A stretch of DNA of 40,631 nucleotides. Origin: Candidatus Hydrogenedentota bacterium. GTDB taxonomy: Bacteria > Hydrogenedentota > Hydrogenedentia > Hydrogenedentales > CAITNO01. Every line of letters starts with the position of its first letter. Within the stretch, counting starts at the first letter, position 1. The notes below the pieces were generated by a model. It did no database searches, was not told the DNA's origin, and was given only the letters and a program-made list of their open reading frames with translations. The position numbers and the translations under genes were made by a program. Of this stretch, positions 23,427 to 31,618 are shown in pieces. Location of the stretch: assembly GCA_018056705.1 (NCBI GenBank), contig JAGPFE010000025.1, positions 1 through 40,631 of the forward strand. The letters are read 5' to 3'.

Positions 23427-24941
23427 ATGCATCGCATGGAGACGCAGAGCCATAAATGGCGCGTGGTGCTGGTAACCCCGCCGTTCATGTCCCTGGGCGT
23501 GCACGTGGGTAGGAAGCGGCCCAAAGGCTGTCGCCCGCCGCTGGGGGTGGGATACCTGGCTGGCGTCTTGCGTCAGCAGGGCAACCCGGTTTTCTATATT
23601 GACGCGATGGGGAGTGGCCTGAGCGTGGAAGAAACGGTGGAGAAAGTTGTCGGCTATTCCCCGGATATAGTTGGTATTAGTTGCATGTCGTCCCGGGGAG
23701 CGTCGACCGCTTACGGCCTGGTTTCACGATTGCGGGACAGGCTTCCCCGAGTTTTTCTGGTAATGGGTGGAGCGCATGTAACCTCGTTTGGCGAACTGGC
23801 CTTGCGGGAGTGCCCCACCCTTAACGCGATAATCCCCTCTGAAGGGGAGTACATATTCGCTGAATTAGTTCATGCCCTGGAAGAAAACCGTCCCCTTCAC
23901 CAGGTGCCGGGGGTCATCCTTCGGGACGAGACGGGAGTAATACAGCGTAATCCTGAGGCACCGTTACCGGGAGAACTCGACAGGATACCCTTTCCAGATC
24001 GCGCCATCTATGACAAGACGCTATATTACCCGTTGATGAACCTCGGCATGAATTCCCTGGAGCCGGCCACTTCCATCATTACTTCTCGAGGATGTCCCTG
24101 GAACCGTTGCCGGTTCTGCTTTCGGGGCGGATACCATGATCCCAAATACCGGCGGCGATCTCCTGAAAACGTGGTGGATGAAATTGAGTTGATCGTGCGT
24201 GACACAGGCGTACGACAGTTCAAGTTCCTGGATGACAATTTTTGTATCAACACGAAATGGATAACCCGATTTTGTGATCTGCTGGATGAGCGCGGTCTTT
24301 CTATACGCTGGTCAGTGTTGGGACGGGTGGACACGGTACGGGAGGTGATGTTGGACCGCATGGCCAAATCAGGTTGCGCCAGTGTACAGTTCGGCGTGGA
24401 ATCTGGAAATCAGCGGTTGCTGGACCTCATGGATAAAGGCATTACGCTGGAACAGATCTGCCAGGCAGTGGCCTGGGCCAAAAAGGCAGGCTTGATGACA
24501 ATGGCCACCTGTATTTTAGGATTGCCCACGGAAACGCCCGCAGAAGCGGATCAGACCATACGTTTTGCCTGTGGTTTAAACGTGGATTTTATGTTCTTTT
24601 TCCCTTACGCGCCTCTCCATGGGACAGTTCTGGCCGAAATGGCCAGAAAAGAAGGTATAGTGTATGACGATGTAGTCGAGGACGTTCATTTCCCGGTATT
24701 TGTTCCTTATACCTATGAATCTCGGAAACAACTTCAGCAGAAAGTCCGTCAGGCATATCTCAGGTATTACCTGCGACCAGCCTATTGGGCAAGGCAGGCC
24801 AAACTCCTTGCCCAGAGGCCATACTTGATCACGAATAATCTTTATGCCCTGACATATTTTCTGTCCATGCTGAGACACATGGTTGGGTTCTCCCTGGCGA
24901 GTGGGCGTAAGGTGGCGTCTGAGACAGGCCGTGGCATGTAA
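23427..24941 (+). CDS. B12-binding-domain radical SAM protein, function unknown
   Basis: About 504 residues from ATG 23427; ATG 23436 is the alternative. No Shine-Dalgarno precedes either, and a TATACT (23414-23419) lies only eight bases upstream, so the mRNA may be nearly leaderless. Residues 11-160 form a cobalamin-binding-type Rossmann domain (V-V-L-V-T-P-P, P-P-L-G-V-G-Y-L-A, D-I-V-G-I-S-C-M-S-S, V-M-G-G-A-H-V-T) without the DxHxxG histidine. The radical SAM core starts at S-R-G-C-P-W-N-R-C-R-F-C (Cys223, Cys228, Cys231), a CX4CX2C cluster motif instead of CX3CX2C. Later F-K-F-L-D-D-N-F and F-G-V-E-S-G are typical. Base composition is visibly lower in GC than the flanking genes. Relatives methylate or rearrange lipids, antibiotics or tetrapyrroles; no substrate can be named. 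GH78 follows after 34 bp. Confidence 0.88.
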   Translation: MHRMETQSHKWRVVLVTPPFMSLGVHVGRKRPKGCRPPLGVGYLAGVLRQQGNPVFYIDAMGSGLSVEETVEKVVGYSPDIVGISCMSSRGASTAYGLVSRLRDRLPRVFLVMGGAHVTSFGELALRECPTLNAIIPSEGEYIFAELVHALEENRPLHQVPGVILRDETGVIQRNPEAPLPGELDRIPFPDRAIYDKTLYYPLMNLGMNSLEPATSIITSRGCPWNRCRFCFRGGYHDPKYRRRSPENVVDEIELIVRDTGVRQFKFLDDNFCINTKWITRFCDLLDERGLSIRWSVLGRVDTVREVMLDRMAKSGCASVQFGVESGNQRLLDLMDKGITLEQICQAVAWAKKAGLMTMATCILGLPTETPAEADQTIRFACGLNVDFMFFFPYAPLHGTVLAEMARKEGIVYDDVVEDVHFPVFVPYTYESRKQLQQKVRQAYLRYYLRPAYWARQAKLLAQRPYLITNNLYALTYFLSMLRHMVGFSLASGRKVASETGRGM

Positions 24942-24975
24942 ATCGCGCGTACGGCAGTATATGCCGGGAGGCAGT

Positions 24976-27444
24976 ATGATTATGACCGTGCTTTCATCGT
25001 TACTGTTGGGAATCGTGGTCGGTATGTCCCAGGAGCGGGACATGTTTCCGTCGGAAAGCGTGACGGGGGCGGTGTGGGCGCCCCGCGCCGTGGAACCATT
25101 GCGTCCCGCTGAACCTTTTGAAGCGTTCTGGATCGGTCCCCCGGCGGGCATCTCGGTGGATCCTCTTGGCGGCGTGTTCGAGGCCCGACGCGAGGTGGAA
25201 GTAAAAGATCCATCCTTGTGGCAGGCGGTCCGGGTAAGCGCGGACAGCGCCTGCGTGCTGTGGGTCAATGGCGTGGAGGTATTCCGAGGCCCAGCCCTGT
25301 TCGATCCCGCGCACCAGGTATATGAAACGCTCGACCTTTCATCGTTTGTACAGGCTGGCACCAACGCCGTGGCTGCCAGGGTGATCTGCTGGAGTGATCC
25401 CACCACCGCTGGCCCGTACCGGCAGGTCAGTGCCATGCCGGGCTTTCTGCTGGACAGCCCGGAACTCAAAACGGACAAAACCTGGCGCGTCCGGGTCTGT
25501 CCAGGATATCGCAACGCGGGCCGGGAAAACACGCGAGGTGGTGGAGCGGCTCACTGGTATGAATGGGTTGAGGGAGCCGGACTCAGCAAGGGATTGTCCG
25601 TGCCTGGATTCCAGGAAAGTTCCGATTGGACTGCCGCCCGAATCATCTCCCGGGCCGAACGATGGAACGTTCCTTCTGGCGACACGGGAAGCCCATGGAA
25701 ACTATACCCCCGGACTATTCTTCCGCCGTTTCTGGGGTCGGTGGAAACCGTGATTCCCGCGCAATCGGGTGCCGTTCTGGACACCTCTCCTCAGCCGCCG
25801 TATGCTTTCGCTGTGGCTCCCGATGCTGCCGAATACGCCGTATCCACGCTGCCGGTGGTCTTTCCCGGAGATGGCAAGGTACATTATGCCGTCTTTGACG
25901 CGGGGGAACTCGTGAACGCCTGGGTATCCCTGGAGGTAGAGGGTGCCACGGGCACGGCGGTAGAAGTCATGTGGGCCGAGGCGCCTTCCCTTGAAGGCGA
26001 GAAAGGGCGACGGGATCAACTGGAACACCGGCGGATCGAGGGATCCGCGGATGTATACGTGCTTAAAGGCAACGGCCCCGAACGTTACGAGCCCATGTCG
26101 TGGCGGACCTTCCGCTTCATACGAGTTGCCGCGCGGTGCGATGCCCCGGTGTCCATCCGCGCGTTGCAGTTCCGCCGCGTGGGCTATCCGTTCCAGGATC
26201 GGGGCCGGTTTTCCTGTGATGATCCCTTCCTGAACAGGGTGTGGGATGTAGGACGGAACACCCAGCGACTGTGCGCGGTGGACACGTTTCAGGATTGCCC
26301 ATATTACGAACGCCTGCAGTATGGTGGCGACACCCGTATCCAGTGCCTGGTTACCTACGCGGCATTTGGCGACACGTTATTGCCCGCGAACGCCATACGC
26401 CAGTTACAGGCATCGGTCACGCCGGAGGGGTTAATTCAATCCAGGTATCCAAATCACGTGTTTCAGGTCATCCCTGGTTATTCCCTGGCGTGGATCCAGA
26501 TGCTGGATGACTTCCTGCTCTACACGGGGGATACCAGGGTGGTAGCCGACGCCATACACGTGGTGGACAGCATTCTTCGCTTTTATCACCGTCACCTGAC
26601 AGACGCCGGATTCATAGCGGGATTACCATACTGGAATTTCTACGACTGGACCTTCGAACAAGATGGCGTGCCCGCGGCCCATGCCGAAAACGATACCCTT
26701 GCCACCCTGCATTACAAGCTCGCGCTCGACGCGGCAGCCCGGCTGCATGATGCCCTGGGTGAGTCCCTGGAAGCCGAACGGTTCAAGGCTGAAGCCCGGA
26801 CCGTAGCCGATGCCGTGAATAGTAAAGCATGGGATGACCGGGAAGGACTCTACCGGGACGGCATTGCCACGCAAACCTTCAGCCGCCACGTGAATGCCTT
26901 TGCCATCCTCGCGGACGTTGCCGACCCGCGCCAGTTGCAGCGAATTGCCGAACGGTTGTTCACGGATTCCACCCTGCGTGGTACTACTTTCTACTTTGCC
27001 CACTACCTGCATGACGCCGCGGAAAAACTGGACCTGCCAGGGCGAATCCTGGAGGATCTGAAGCGTTGGAAACCCATGCTTGACGCCGGGTCGACCACGT
27101 GGTGGGAAACCCCGGACGGTCCCCGCAGTGAATGTCACGCGTGGAGCGCGACCCCAACCTACCGGTTACCCCGCCTGATCCTGGGTATCCGGCCCGTTCA
27201 ACCCGGGTGGCGGGTTGTGGAAATACGTCCATGGCCAGGGCCCCTGCGTCGGGCCGAAGGCGCGTGGCCAACCCCGCTAGGCGACGTGTCCGTGGCGTGG
27301 CGCCGCGAACAGGGCCGGTTTTTCATTAAGGTTTCCATACCGGAAGGCATGTCAGGAGAGGTGGTACTTCCGGATGGCACCCACCAGGGTGTGACCTCAG
27401 GAACGCGCTTGTTTTCCTGTCCCGATCCCCCTCAGGCCCAATAA
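24976..27444 (+). CDS. Exported GH78 alpha-L-rhamnosidase-like protein
   Basis: ATG 24976 is chosen because GGGAGG lies just upstream and a short signal peptide follows (M-I-M-T-V-L-S-S-L-L-L-G-I-V-V-G-M). ATG 24982 is also possible. 822 residues. Beta-sandwich N-terminal regions run to about 415, with an early lectin-like part containing W-V-N-G-V-E-V-F and a later one with Y-E-P-M-S-W-R-T-F-R-F-I-R-V. The alpha/alpha barrel begins near F-S-C-D-D-P-F-L-N-R-V-W. It has C-P-Y-Y-E-R-L-Q-Y-G-G-D, equivalent to the family's CPQRDERxGWxGD, with proposed acid Glu445, and W-W-E-T with candidate base Glu711 followed by C-H-A-W-S-A-T-P. The barrel acid loop lacks the usual second Asp. It removes terminal rhamnose or a related sugar outside the cytoplasm. 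Confidence 0.87.
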   Translation: MIMTVLSSLLLGIVVGMSQERDMFPSESVTGAVWAPRAVEPLRPAEPFEAFWIGPPAGISVDPLGGVFEARREVEVKDPSLWQAVRVSADSACVLWVNGVEVFRGPALFDPAHQVYETLDLSSFVQAGTNAVAARVICWSDPTTAGPYRQVSAMPGFLLDSPELKTDKTWRVRVCPGYRNAGRENTRGGGAAHWYEWVEGAGLSKGLSVPGFQESSDWTAARIISRAERWNVPSGDTGSPWKLYPRTILPPFLGSVETVIPAQSGAVLDTSPQPPYAFAVAPDAAEYAVSTLPVVFPGDGKVHYAVFDAGELVNAWVSLEVEGATGTAVEVMWAEAPSLEGEKGRRDQLEHRRIEGSADVYVLKGNGPERYEPMSWRTFRFIRVAARCDAPVSIRALQFRRVGYPFQDRGRFSCDDPFLNRVWDVGRNTQRLCAVDTFQDCPYYERLQYGGDTRIQCLVTYAAFGDTLLPANAIRQLQASVTPEGLIQSRYPNHVFQVIPGYSLAWIQMLDDFLLYTGDTRVVADAIHVVDSILRFYHRHLTDAGFIAGLPYWNFYDWTFEQDGVPAAHAENDTLATLHYKLALDAAARLHDALGESLEAERFKAEARTVADAVNSKAWDDREGLYRDGIATQTFSRHVNAFAILADVADPRQLQRIAERLFTDSTLRGTTFYFAHYLHDAAEKLDLPGRILEDLKRWKPMLDAGSTTWWETPDGPRSECHAWSATPTYRLPRLILGIRPVQPGWRVVEIRPWPGPLRRAEGAWPTPLGDVSVAWRREQGRFFIKVSIPEGMSGEVVLPDGTHQGVTSGTRLFSCPDPPQAQ

Positions 27445-27461
27445 AGCGGTTTACGACCGTT

Positions 27462-27917
27462 CTAACTGGTTGTGCCCATGTGGCGCTGGAGGCGCGCCCT
27501 CAGTTCGCCGAGCCGGATCATGGCCTGTTCCACGGCTTCAATCCGCTTCGGAGCCTTTTGTTCACGGGCGGCGTCCAGGGCCTTGGCAAGCAGGGTCTCC
27601 AGCACGTTCATCTGTTCCAGCAGGTGCGCGCTTAAATCACGGGGACCGGGAACCCGGGACCGTAATACTACCCGTGGGCCCATGTAGTAACCGGCTTCCG
27701 CGAAATCCTGTTCCGTGACGGGGCCAAGGTTGCCAAGGCCTTCCAGTACCACCACGTCCTGGTGAGAACGCAGAAACTGGAGTATCAGGTCCTCCCGGAG
27801 ATCAGCATTCGGAAAAGCCTTGCGGAGTTCAAGCATGAGCCCATGCAGCGGCACCAGCGGTTGCGGCGACGCGCCCAGCAGGCGCAGGCATTCACTTTCG
27901 ATCTGTTCCAGTTGCAT
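27462..27917 (-). CDS. Unrecognised small protein
   Basis: A 151-residue protein that I do not recognise. ATG 27917 has AAAGG five bases upstream. The first 75 residues look like a compact helical, perhaps winged-helix fold: L-H-G-L-M-L-E-L-R-K, then L-R-E-D-L-I-L-Q-F-L-R-S-H-Q-D-V-V-V-L-E-G-L. The last 55 are strongly helical and charged (L-L-E-Q-M-N-V-L-E-T-L-L-A-K-A-L, then I-E-A-V-E-Q-A-M-I-R-L-G-E-L-R-A-R-L), probably a coiled coil. There is no signal peptide, no membrane segment and no cysteine cluster. It lies 22 bp after the HAD hydrolase gene on the same strand and is likely cotranscribed with it. It converges on the GH78 gene, 17 bp away. Codon usage matches its neighbours. Confidence 0.72.
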   Translation of the reverse strand: MQLEQIESECLRLLGASPQPLVPLHGLMLELRKAFPNADLREDLILQFLRSHQDVVVLEGLGNLGPVTEQDFAEAGYYMGPRVVLRSRVPGPRDLSAHLLEQMNVLETLLAKALDAAREQKAPKRIEAVEQAMIRLGELRARLQRHMGTTS

Positions 27918-27939
27918 GATAACCTTTCGGGATCGGGGA

Positions 27940-28785
27940 TCAGCAGGACAGTTCGTTAAACAGGTATTGCGTCAAGGTATCCGCTTCGCGAAAATCGGGC
28001 ACCAGGATATCCGCCCCAGCCCGGATCAGCCGTTGCCGCTTATGCATGTCCCACCCGTAACCCCGCTTTTCGTCAGACGCGACGCCCAAGGCGATGCCTC
28101 CGGCCTCCTTGATGTTGCGTAATTCTACCGGGCCATCCCCCACGGCCAGGACCTGTGGGCCGCTCAACTGGTGCGCGGCCATAATCTCCCGTATCACTTT
28201 TTCCTTGGAATACTCTTCCTTGGAAGGCAACGCGCCCCAGATTTCCTCGAAATAATCCGCCACCCCCACCACCCCTGCTTCATGCCGCACGTCGTCCCGG
28301 TCAGTGCCACTGAACACGTACATTTTCACACCACGCGTTTGCAGCAGTTCCAGGAACCGGGTGACGCCGGACACGCGAAAATCGTCCACGGTTTTTTCTC
28401 CCCGTTCAATCAGGGCGATCCGTTCGCGAACCGGTACCATGAGCCGATCGAGGTAAACTTGCTTGTATTGTTCGGCAGTCAGAATGTTCTGCTCGGGAAC
28501 ACGCCCCCACTCCCGGACCATTTCCACAAGGCGCTCCATCTGGTATATGGTCTGGATGCCGGTGGTCTCGTCGATCATTTTCGCTACCGCTTCGCGTATG
28601 TCATCAGTGGGTTCGGTGTCCCCGGCGATCATTTCAACGCACACCGGCCCCATGATGTGCTGCCAGCCTTCCCGCAACAGGCTGATGGTGCCGTCAAAGT
28701 CAAACAGGGCGTGACGAATCTGCCCCAGCGAGACGTTCGAATTGATGATTTCAATTTCCGTGCCTGGAAGAAAATTGCGCTCCAT
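27940..28785 (-). CDS. HAD superfamily hydrolase
   Basis: A 281-residue cytosolic phosphatase-like protein. ATG 28785 is preferred over 28830 because AAGGAG lies six bases upstream. HAD motif I is H-A-L-F-D-F-D-G-T-I (nucleophile Asp29, acid Asp31). Motif II is Y-V-F-S-G-T-D. Motif III is a Lys in S-K-E-E-Y-S-K-E-K-V-I, and motif IV is V-L-A-V-G-D-G-P-V-E. A helical cap of about 90 residues follows motif I, as in subfamily I. Substrate is unknown; phosphoglycolate, beta-phosphoglucomutase-like and sugar-phosphate activities are all possible. It follows apt after a 138-bp spacer with an extended -10-like TGGTACACT (minus strand) and is followed by the unrecognised small gene. Confidence 0.88.
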   Translation of the reverse strand: MERNFLPGTEIEIINSNVSLGQIRHALFDFDGTISLLREGWQHIMGPVCVEMIAGDTEPTDDIREAVAKMIDETTGIQTIYQMERLVEMVREWGRVPEQNILTAEQYKQVYLDRLMVPVRERIALIERGEKTVDDFRVSGVTRFLELLQTRGVKMYVFSGTDRDDVRHEAGVVGVADYFEEIWGALPSKEEYSKEKVIREIMAAHQLSGPQVLAVGDGPVELRNIKEAGGIALGVASDEKRGYGWDMHKRQRLIRAGADILVPDFREADTLTQYLFNELSC

Positions 28786-28923
28786 GCCACACTCCTTGCG
28801 TTGAAAAAGATGAAAAGGATCCCATGCCAAGAAAAAGGCTTGTGAACCAGCGCGTCAGGTTCTGGTGTCCACTCCCGACACGACGGATAGTGTACCAGAT
28901 GCGGCCCATGGTCCGCACCGGGG

Positions 28924-29451
28924 TTATTCAACCATAAAGGTGACCAGGGAAAAGACGGGAATATCCATGGAGGCTAGTCGTTGTCTACCTTTCAGGGGGG
29001 GCAGTTCCACCACGAACGCCGCTTCCTGAACGGAGGCGCCCAGTTGGCGCGCGAGGTCCGCCGCCGCGGCTACCGTTCCTCCCGTGGCCAGCAGGTCATC
29101 GATAATGAGTACCCGCTGGCCCGCCCGCAGCGCGTCCCGGTGCATTTCGATCGTTTCACTGCCGTATTCCAGGTCATAAGTCGCGCTGACCGTGTCCGCG
29201 GGCAACTTGCCTTTTTTCCGGACGAGTACGAGGGGGAGGTCAAGGGAGAGGCAAAGCGCCGCGCCAAACACGAATCCCCGCGCGTCGATGGCCGCGACCG
29301 CGTCGGGGGGATTGGACCGGTATCGTTCTTCCAGTCGACGAATCACTTCCCGAAAAGCGGGGGGATGCAACAGCAGCGTGGTGATGTCCTTGAATTGGAT
29401 GCCCGGCTTGGGGAAATCGGGCACGTTCCGGATGTATGGGGCGAGGTCCAT
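28924..29451 (-). CDS. apt: Adenine phosphoribosyltransferase
   Basis: Purine salvage: adenine plus PRPP gives AMP. 175 residues, the usual length. The N-terminus has the family pattern I-R-N-V-P-D-F-P-K-P-G-I-Q-F-K-D-I-T-T-L. A-A-I-D-A-R-G-F-V-F-G-A is the second conserved block. R-K-K-G-K-L-P is the flexible loop, and V-L-I-I-D-D-L-L-A-T-G-G-T (residues 114-126) is the PRPP-binding loop. AAAGGAGA precedes ATG 29451 at good spacing. It lies between the histidine kinase (110 bp upstream) and the HAD gene. Confidence 0.97.
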   Translation of the reverse strand: MDLAPYIRNVPDFPKPGIQFKDITTLLLHPPAFREVIRRLEERYRSNPPDAVAAIDARGFVFGAALCLSLDLPLVLVRKKGKLPADTVSATYDLEYGSETIEMHRDALRAGQRVLIIDDLLATGGTVAAAADLARQLGASVQEAAFVVELPPLKGRQRLASMDIPVFSLVTFMVE

Positions 29452-29561
29452 GCTCGTCTCCTTTCGTGGTCGGCCGAGGGAGAGCGTACTGCGTATGGAG
29501 ACATGATACTACAGCGACACGGGTCCGGCCGGGGAAGATTGAACCGAGGACTTTTTACGCG

Positions 29562-31262
29562 TCAGTTATTCGAAGAGATGGCAGCAGGCCTTGTGGCATC
29601 CGCCGGGTTGGTTTTCCGATCCGCGGGAAACCACAACCGGGCGGTGGTGCCGCGTCCGGGTTCCGAAATGATTTCGACCATGCCATCATGGGCGCGCATG
29701 ATGCCCAGTGTCGCGGGCAGGCCAAGACCTCGACCAGTGAAGCGGGTGGAAAAGAATGGATCAAACACGTGGAGGAGCGTTTCCTCCATCATGCCAGGAC
29801 CGGCGTCGATAACCTCCACCACGTGGTACGTTCCTGGTCGCAGTGTCATGCCGGGAGGACAGGACAGCGTCACCGGTTTGGCAACAGTTTCAACCCGAAC
29901 CCTGACTTCCACGGGCTTTCCGGTATCAGCCGTGGCTTCCAGGGCATTGGTGACCAGGTTATGTACGGCTTGTCGCGCGAGGTCCGGGTCGCACCAGGTG
30001 GGGGGCATGCCTGGGTGCGTGGTTATCCTCACGCGGCTGTCTGGAACATCCCCTCCTGAAATGTCCCTCGCTCCGGCTTCCACGATATGGGCCAGCGAGG
30101 CCTGTCGAGGCTGGCACAGTGGTGTACCGGAACACGCGATCAATTGATCGGTTAAACCCGCGCCCCGGCGGACCTGTCGCGTGATTTCTTCCAGGAACTG
30201 GTCTTTTCGATCGGGATATTCTTCGTCTCGCAGCAGTTCGGCGTACCCCAGCACGGCGGCGAGCAGGTTATTGAAATCGTGGGCCACGCCACCCGCGATC
30301 ATGGCCAGGCTTTCCATTTTGTGGGCATGCCACACGCGCTGTTCCATTTCCCGCTCGCGGGCTTCCGCCTCGAGGCGGGCCGCGATATTCCGGGCGAGAC
30401 AGCGGAATCCCCGAATAGTTTTCCCGGCGTCCTGAATCAGCGTAAGGGTGATTTCCACGGGGATGATCACGCCATCCCGACTCTTCAGGGCGCACTCAAA
30501 CGTGGCGGTTCGTCGATAAAGCAACGCGGCCCGAACCGCCCCGCGCGCGCTGGCCAGCGATTCCGGGGTAATCAGGTCGCGATAGTCCGCATCCAGCAAG
30601 CGCGGTGAACTGAACTGGGTCATGATTTTGAACGCGCGGTTGAAAAACACCACCTTTCCACGTCGATCCAGTTCAACGTAGGCTTCGTCGATACCGTCCA
30701 GAATGCTTCGATACCGTTCCACGGTCCGCGAAAGCGCTTCCTGGGCCCGGGACAGGTCCGTGACATCCTGCAGGATTCCCCGTAATATCCGGCGGCCATT
30801 GGGATCATCCCCGGCGAGCGCGGCCAGGCGGAATTGCCGACACCGGCCATCGGCCAGCATCAGCCGGCAGTACAGATCGAACGGCGTGCCATCCCGTTCC
30901 AGACGATGGCAGGCCTCCTGAACCCGGGGCAGGTCCTCCGGGGCGAACAGGGCCAGGCAACGCTCCCGCGTGGGGGAAAAGAATCTAGGCGGATAGGCCA
31001 GCAACCGGAAAAGGGAATCGCTCCAGGCCATTTTGCCGGTTTTCGGGTCCAGTTCCCACCAGCCGACACCGGCCAGCATCAAGGCTTCTGCCGGAGGCGT
31101 CCCGTCGCCGGGGACCTTTCCATGGCATATGGCGTCGCTGGTGGATGAGGTATTTCGGCTCCTGAAGCCGATCCACAGCAACAAGGCCCCCGTGCCCAAG
31201 CCTGTCACAAAGGCCGGAACCAAAAACCCGAGTGTTATAATCTCCAGGTTCGTCATAGACAT
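29562..31262 (-). CDS. Membrane-anchored PAS histidine kinase
   Basis: The frame is open to 31451, but its upstream part is AT-rich and lies beyond the likely promoter at 31350-31377, so ATG 31262 is chosen (ATG 31256 is an alternative). 566 residues. One membrane helix (7-33) anchors the protein. Two PAS/PAC domains follow (about 55-170 and 178-297), the first ending R-G-I-L-Q-D-V-T-D. A short coiled linker leads to the dimerisation box I-A-G-G-V-A-H-D-F-N-N-L-L with phospho-acceptor His328. The ATPase domain has N-L-V-T-N-A-L-E-A (N box), V-I-D-A-G-P-G (G1), F-D-P-F-F-S-T-R-F-T-G-R-G-L-G-L (F/G2). There is no receiver domain and no adjacent response regulator, so its partner is unknown. The signal is unknown. 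Confidence 0.93.
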   Translation of the reverse strand: MSMTNLEIITLGFLVPAFVTGLGTGALLLWIGFRSRNTSSTSDAICHGKVPGDGTPPAEALMLAGVGWWELDPKTGKMAWSDSLFRLLAYPPRFFSPTRERCLALFAPEDLPRVQEACHRLERDGTPFDLYCRLMLADGRCRQFRLAALAGDDPNGRRILRGILQDVTDLSRAQEALSRTVERYRSILDGIDEAYVELDRRGKVVFFNRAFKIMTQFSSPRLLDADYRDLITPESLASARGAVRAALLYRRTATFECALKSRDGVIIPVEITLTLIQDAGKTIRGFRCLARNIAARLEAEAREREMEQRVWHAHKMESLAMIAGGVAHDFNNLLAAVLGYAELLRDEEYPDRKDQFLEEITRQVRRGAGLTDQLIACSGTPLCQPRQASLAHIVEAGARDISGGDVPDSRVRITTHPGMPPTWCDPDLARQAVHNLVTNALEATADTGKPVEVRVRVETVAKPVTLSCPPGMTLRPGTYHVVEVIDAGPGMMEETLLHVFDPFFSTRFTGRGLGLPATLGIMRAHDGMVEIISEPGRGTTARLWFPADRKTNPADATRPAAISSNN

Positions 31263-31349
31263 GCTGTCAGGGTACGCGTACGGTTGTAATGGCGGACAAA
31301 GATGTTGTTTGTTAATCTTACCCGCCCCACTCCTTTCCGTTTCGCGCTT

Positions 31350-31377
31350 ATTATACCATATTTCCGGACATAAACAA
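31350..31377 (-). promoter_or_regulatory. Sigma70-like promoter of the histidine kinase gene
   Basis: On the minus strand TTGTTT (31372-31377) and a perfect TATAAT (31350-31355) with a 16-bp spacer. The transcript would begin near 31343, about 80 nt before ATG 31262. The AT-rich tract just upstream could act as an UP element. Confidence 0.55.
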
Positions 31378-31539
31378 AAATTCGGCTTAAACAAACAATA
31401 AAAACACTTAAAAAAATTATTAAAAATAAAACGAAATGAGTCGCAAGACAAGGAACCATTTGCATCGGTCCAAAGGTTTAGACCAGAATATTCCCGTTAT
31501 CAGCGGGGTCTCCCCCCTCTTCTGTCCCTGAAAGGTGGC

Positions 31540-31611
31540 GGGGTGACAGGTATAACCCCGGATGTCACGGCATAAGGCCGTTACCCCAAGTGTTGAGCCT
31601 TTTTTCAAGGA
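31540..31611 (+). promoter_or_regulatory. Candidate regulatory leader of ileS
   Basis: GGGGTGAC (31540-31547) can pair with GTTACCCC (31580-31587, one G-T), or GGGGT can pair with ACCCC (31555-31559), or GTGAC with GTCAC (31564-31568). CGGC/GCCG (31568-31580) excludes the alternative AAGGC (31574-31578) / GCCTT (31597-31601), which runs into TTTT like a small terminator. CCTT (31598-31601) can also cover the AAGG of the Shine-Dalgarno (31607-31610). These exclusive pairings resemble an attenuator, but stems are short. Confidence 0.3.
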
Positions 31612-31618
31612 TCCAACA

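Larger units (their letters stand above)
31263..31618. other. 356-bp divergent spacer between the histidine kinase and ileS
   Basis: No gene is supported here. The part from about 31340 to 31445 is strongly AT-rich, with an A-rich run around 31400-31435 on the plus strand. It contains the kinase promoter. The ileS-proximal 31500-31618 is by contrast full of G and C runs that can pair in several mutually exclusive ways. No sigma70 promoter for ileS is convincing; TTGCAT at 31460-31465 has no good -10 partner. Confidence 0.7.

Noticed and set aside
31531..31547. T-box-like sequence AAAGGTGGCGGGG in the ileS leader
   Set aside because: The would-be T-box bulge reads TGGC, which would pair with a discriminator G, whereas bacterial tRNA-Ile has A. 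The usual GGTGGnACCGCG core and a stem I with an isoleucine specifier loop were not found.
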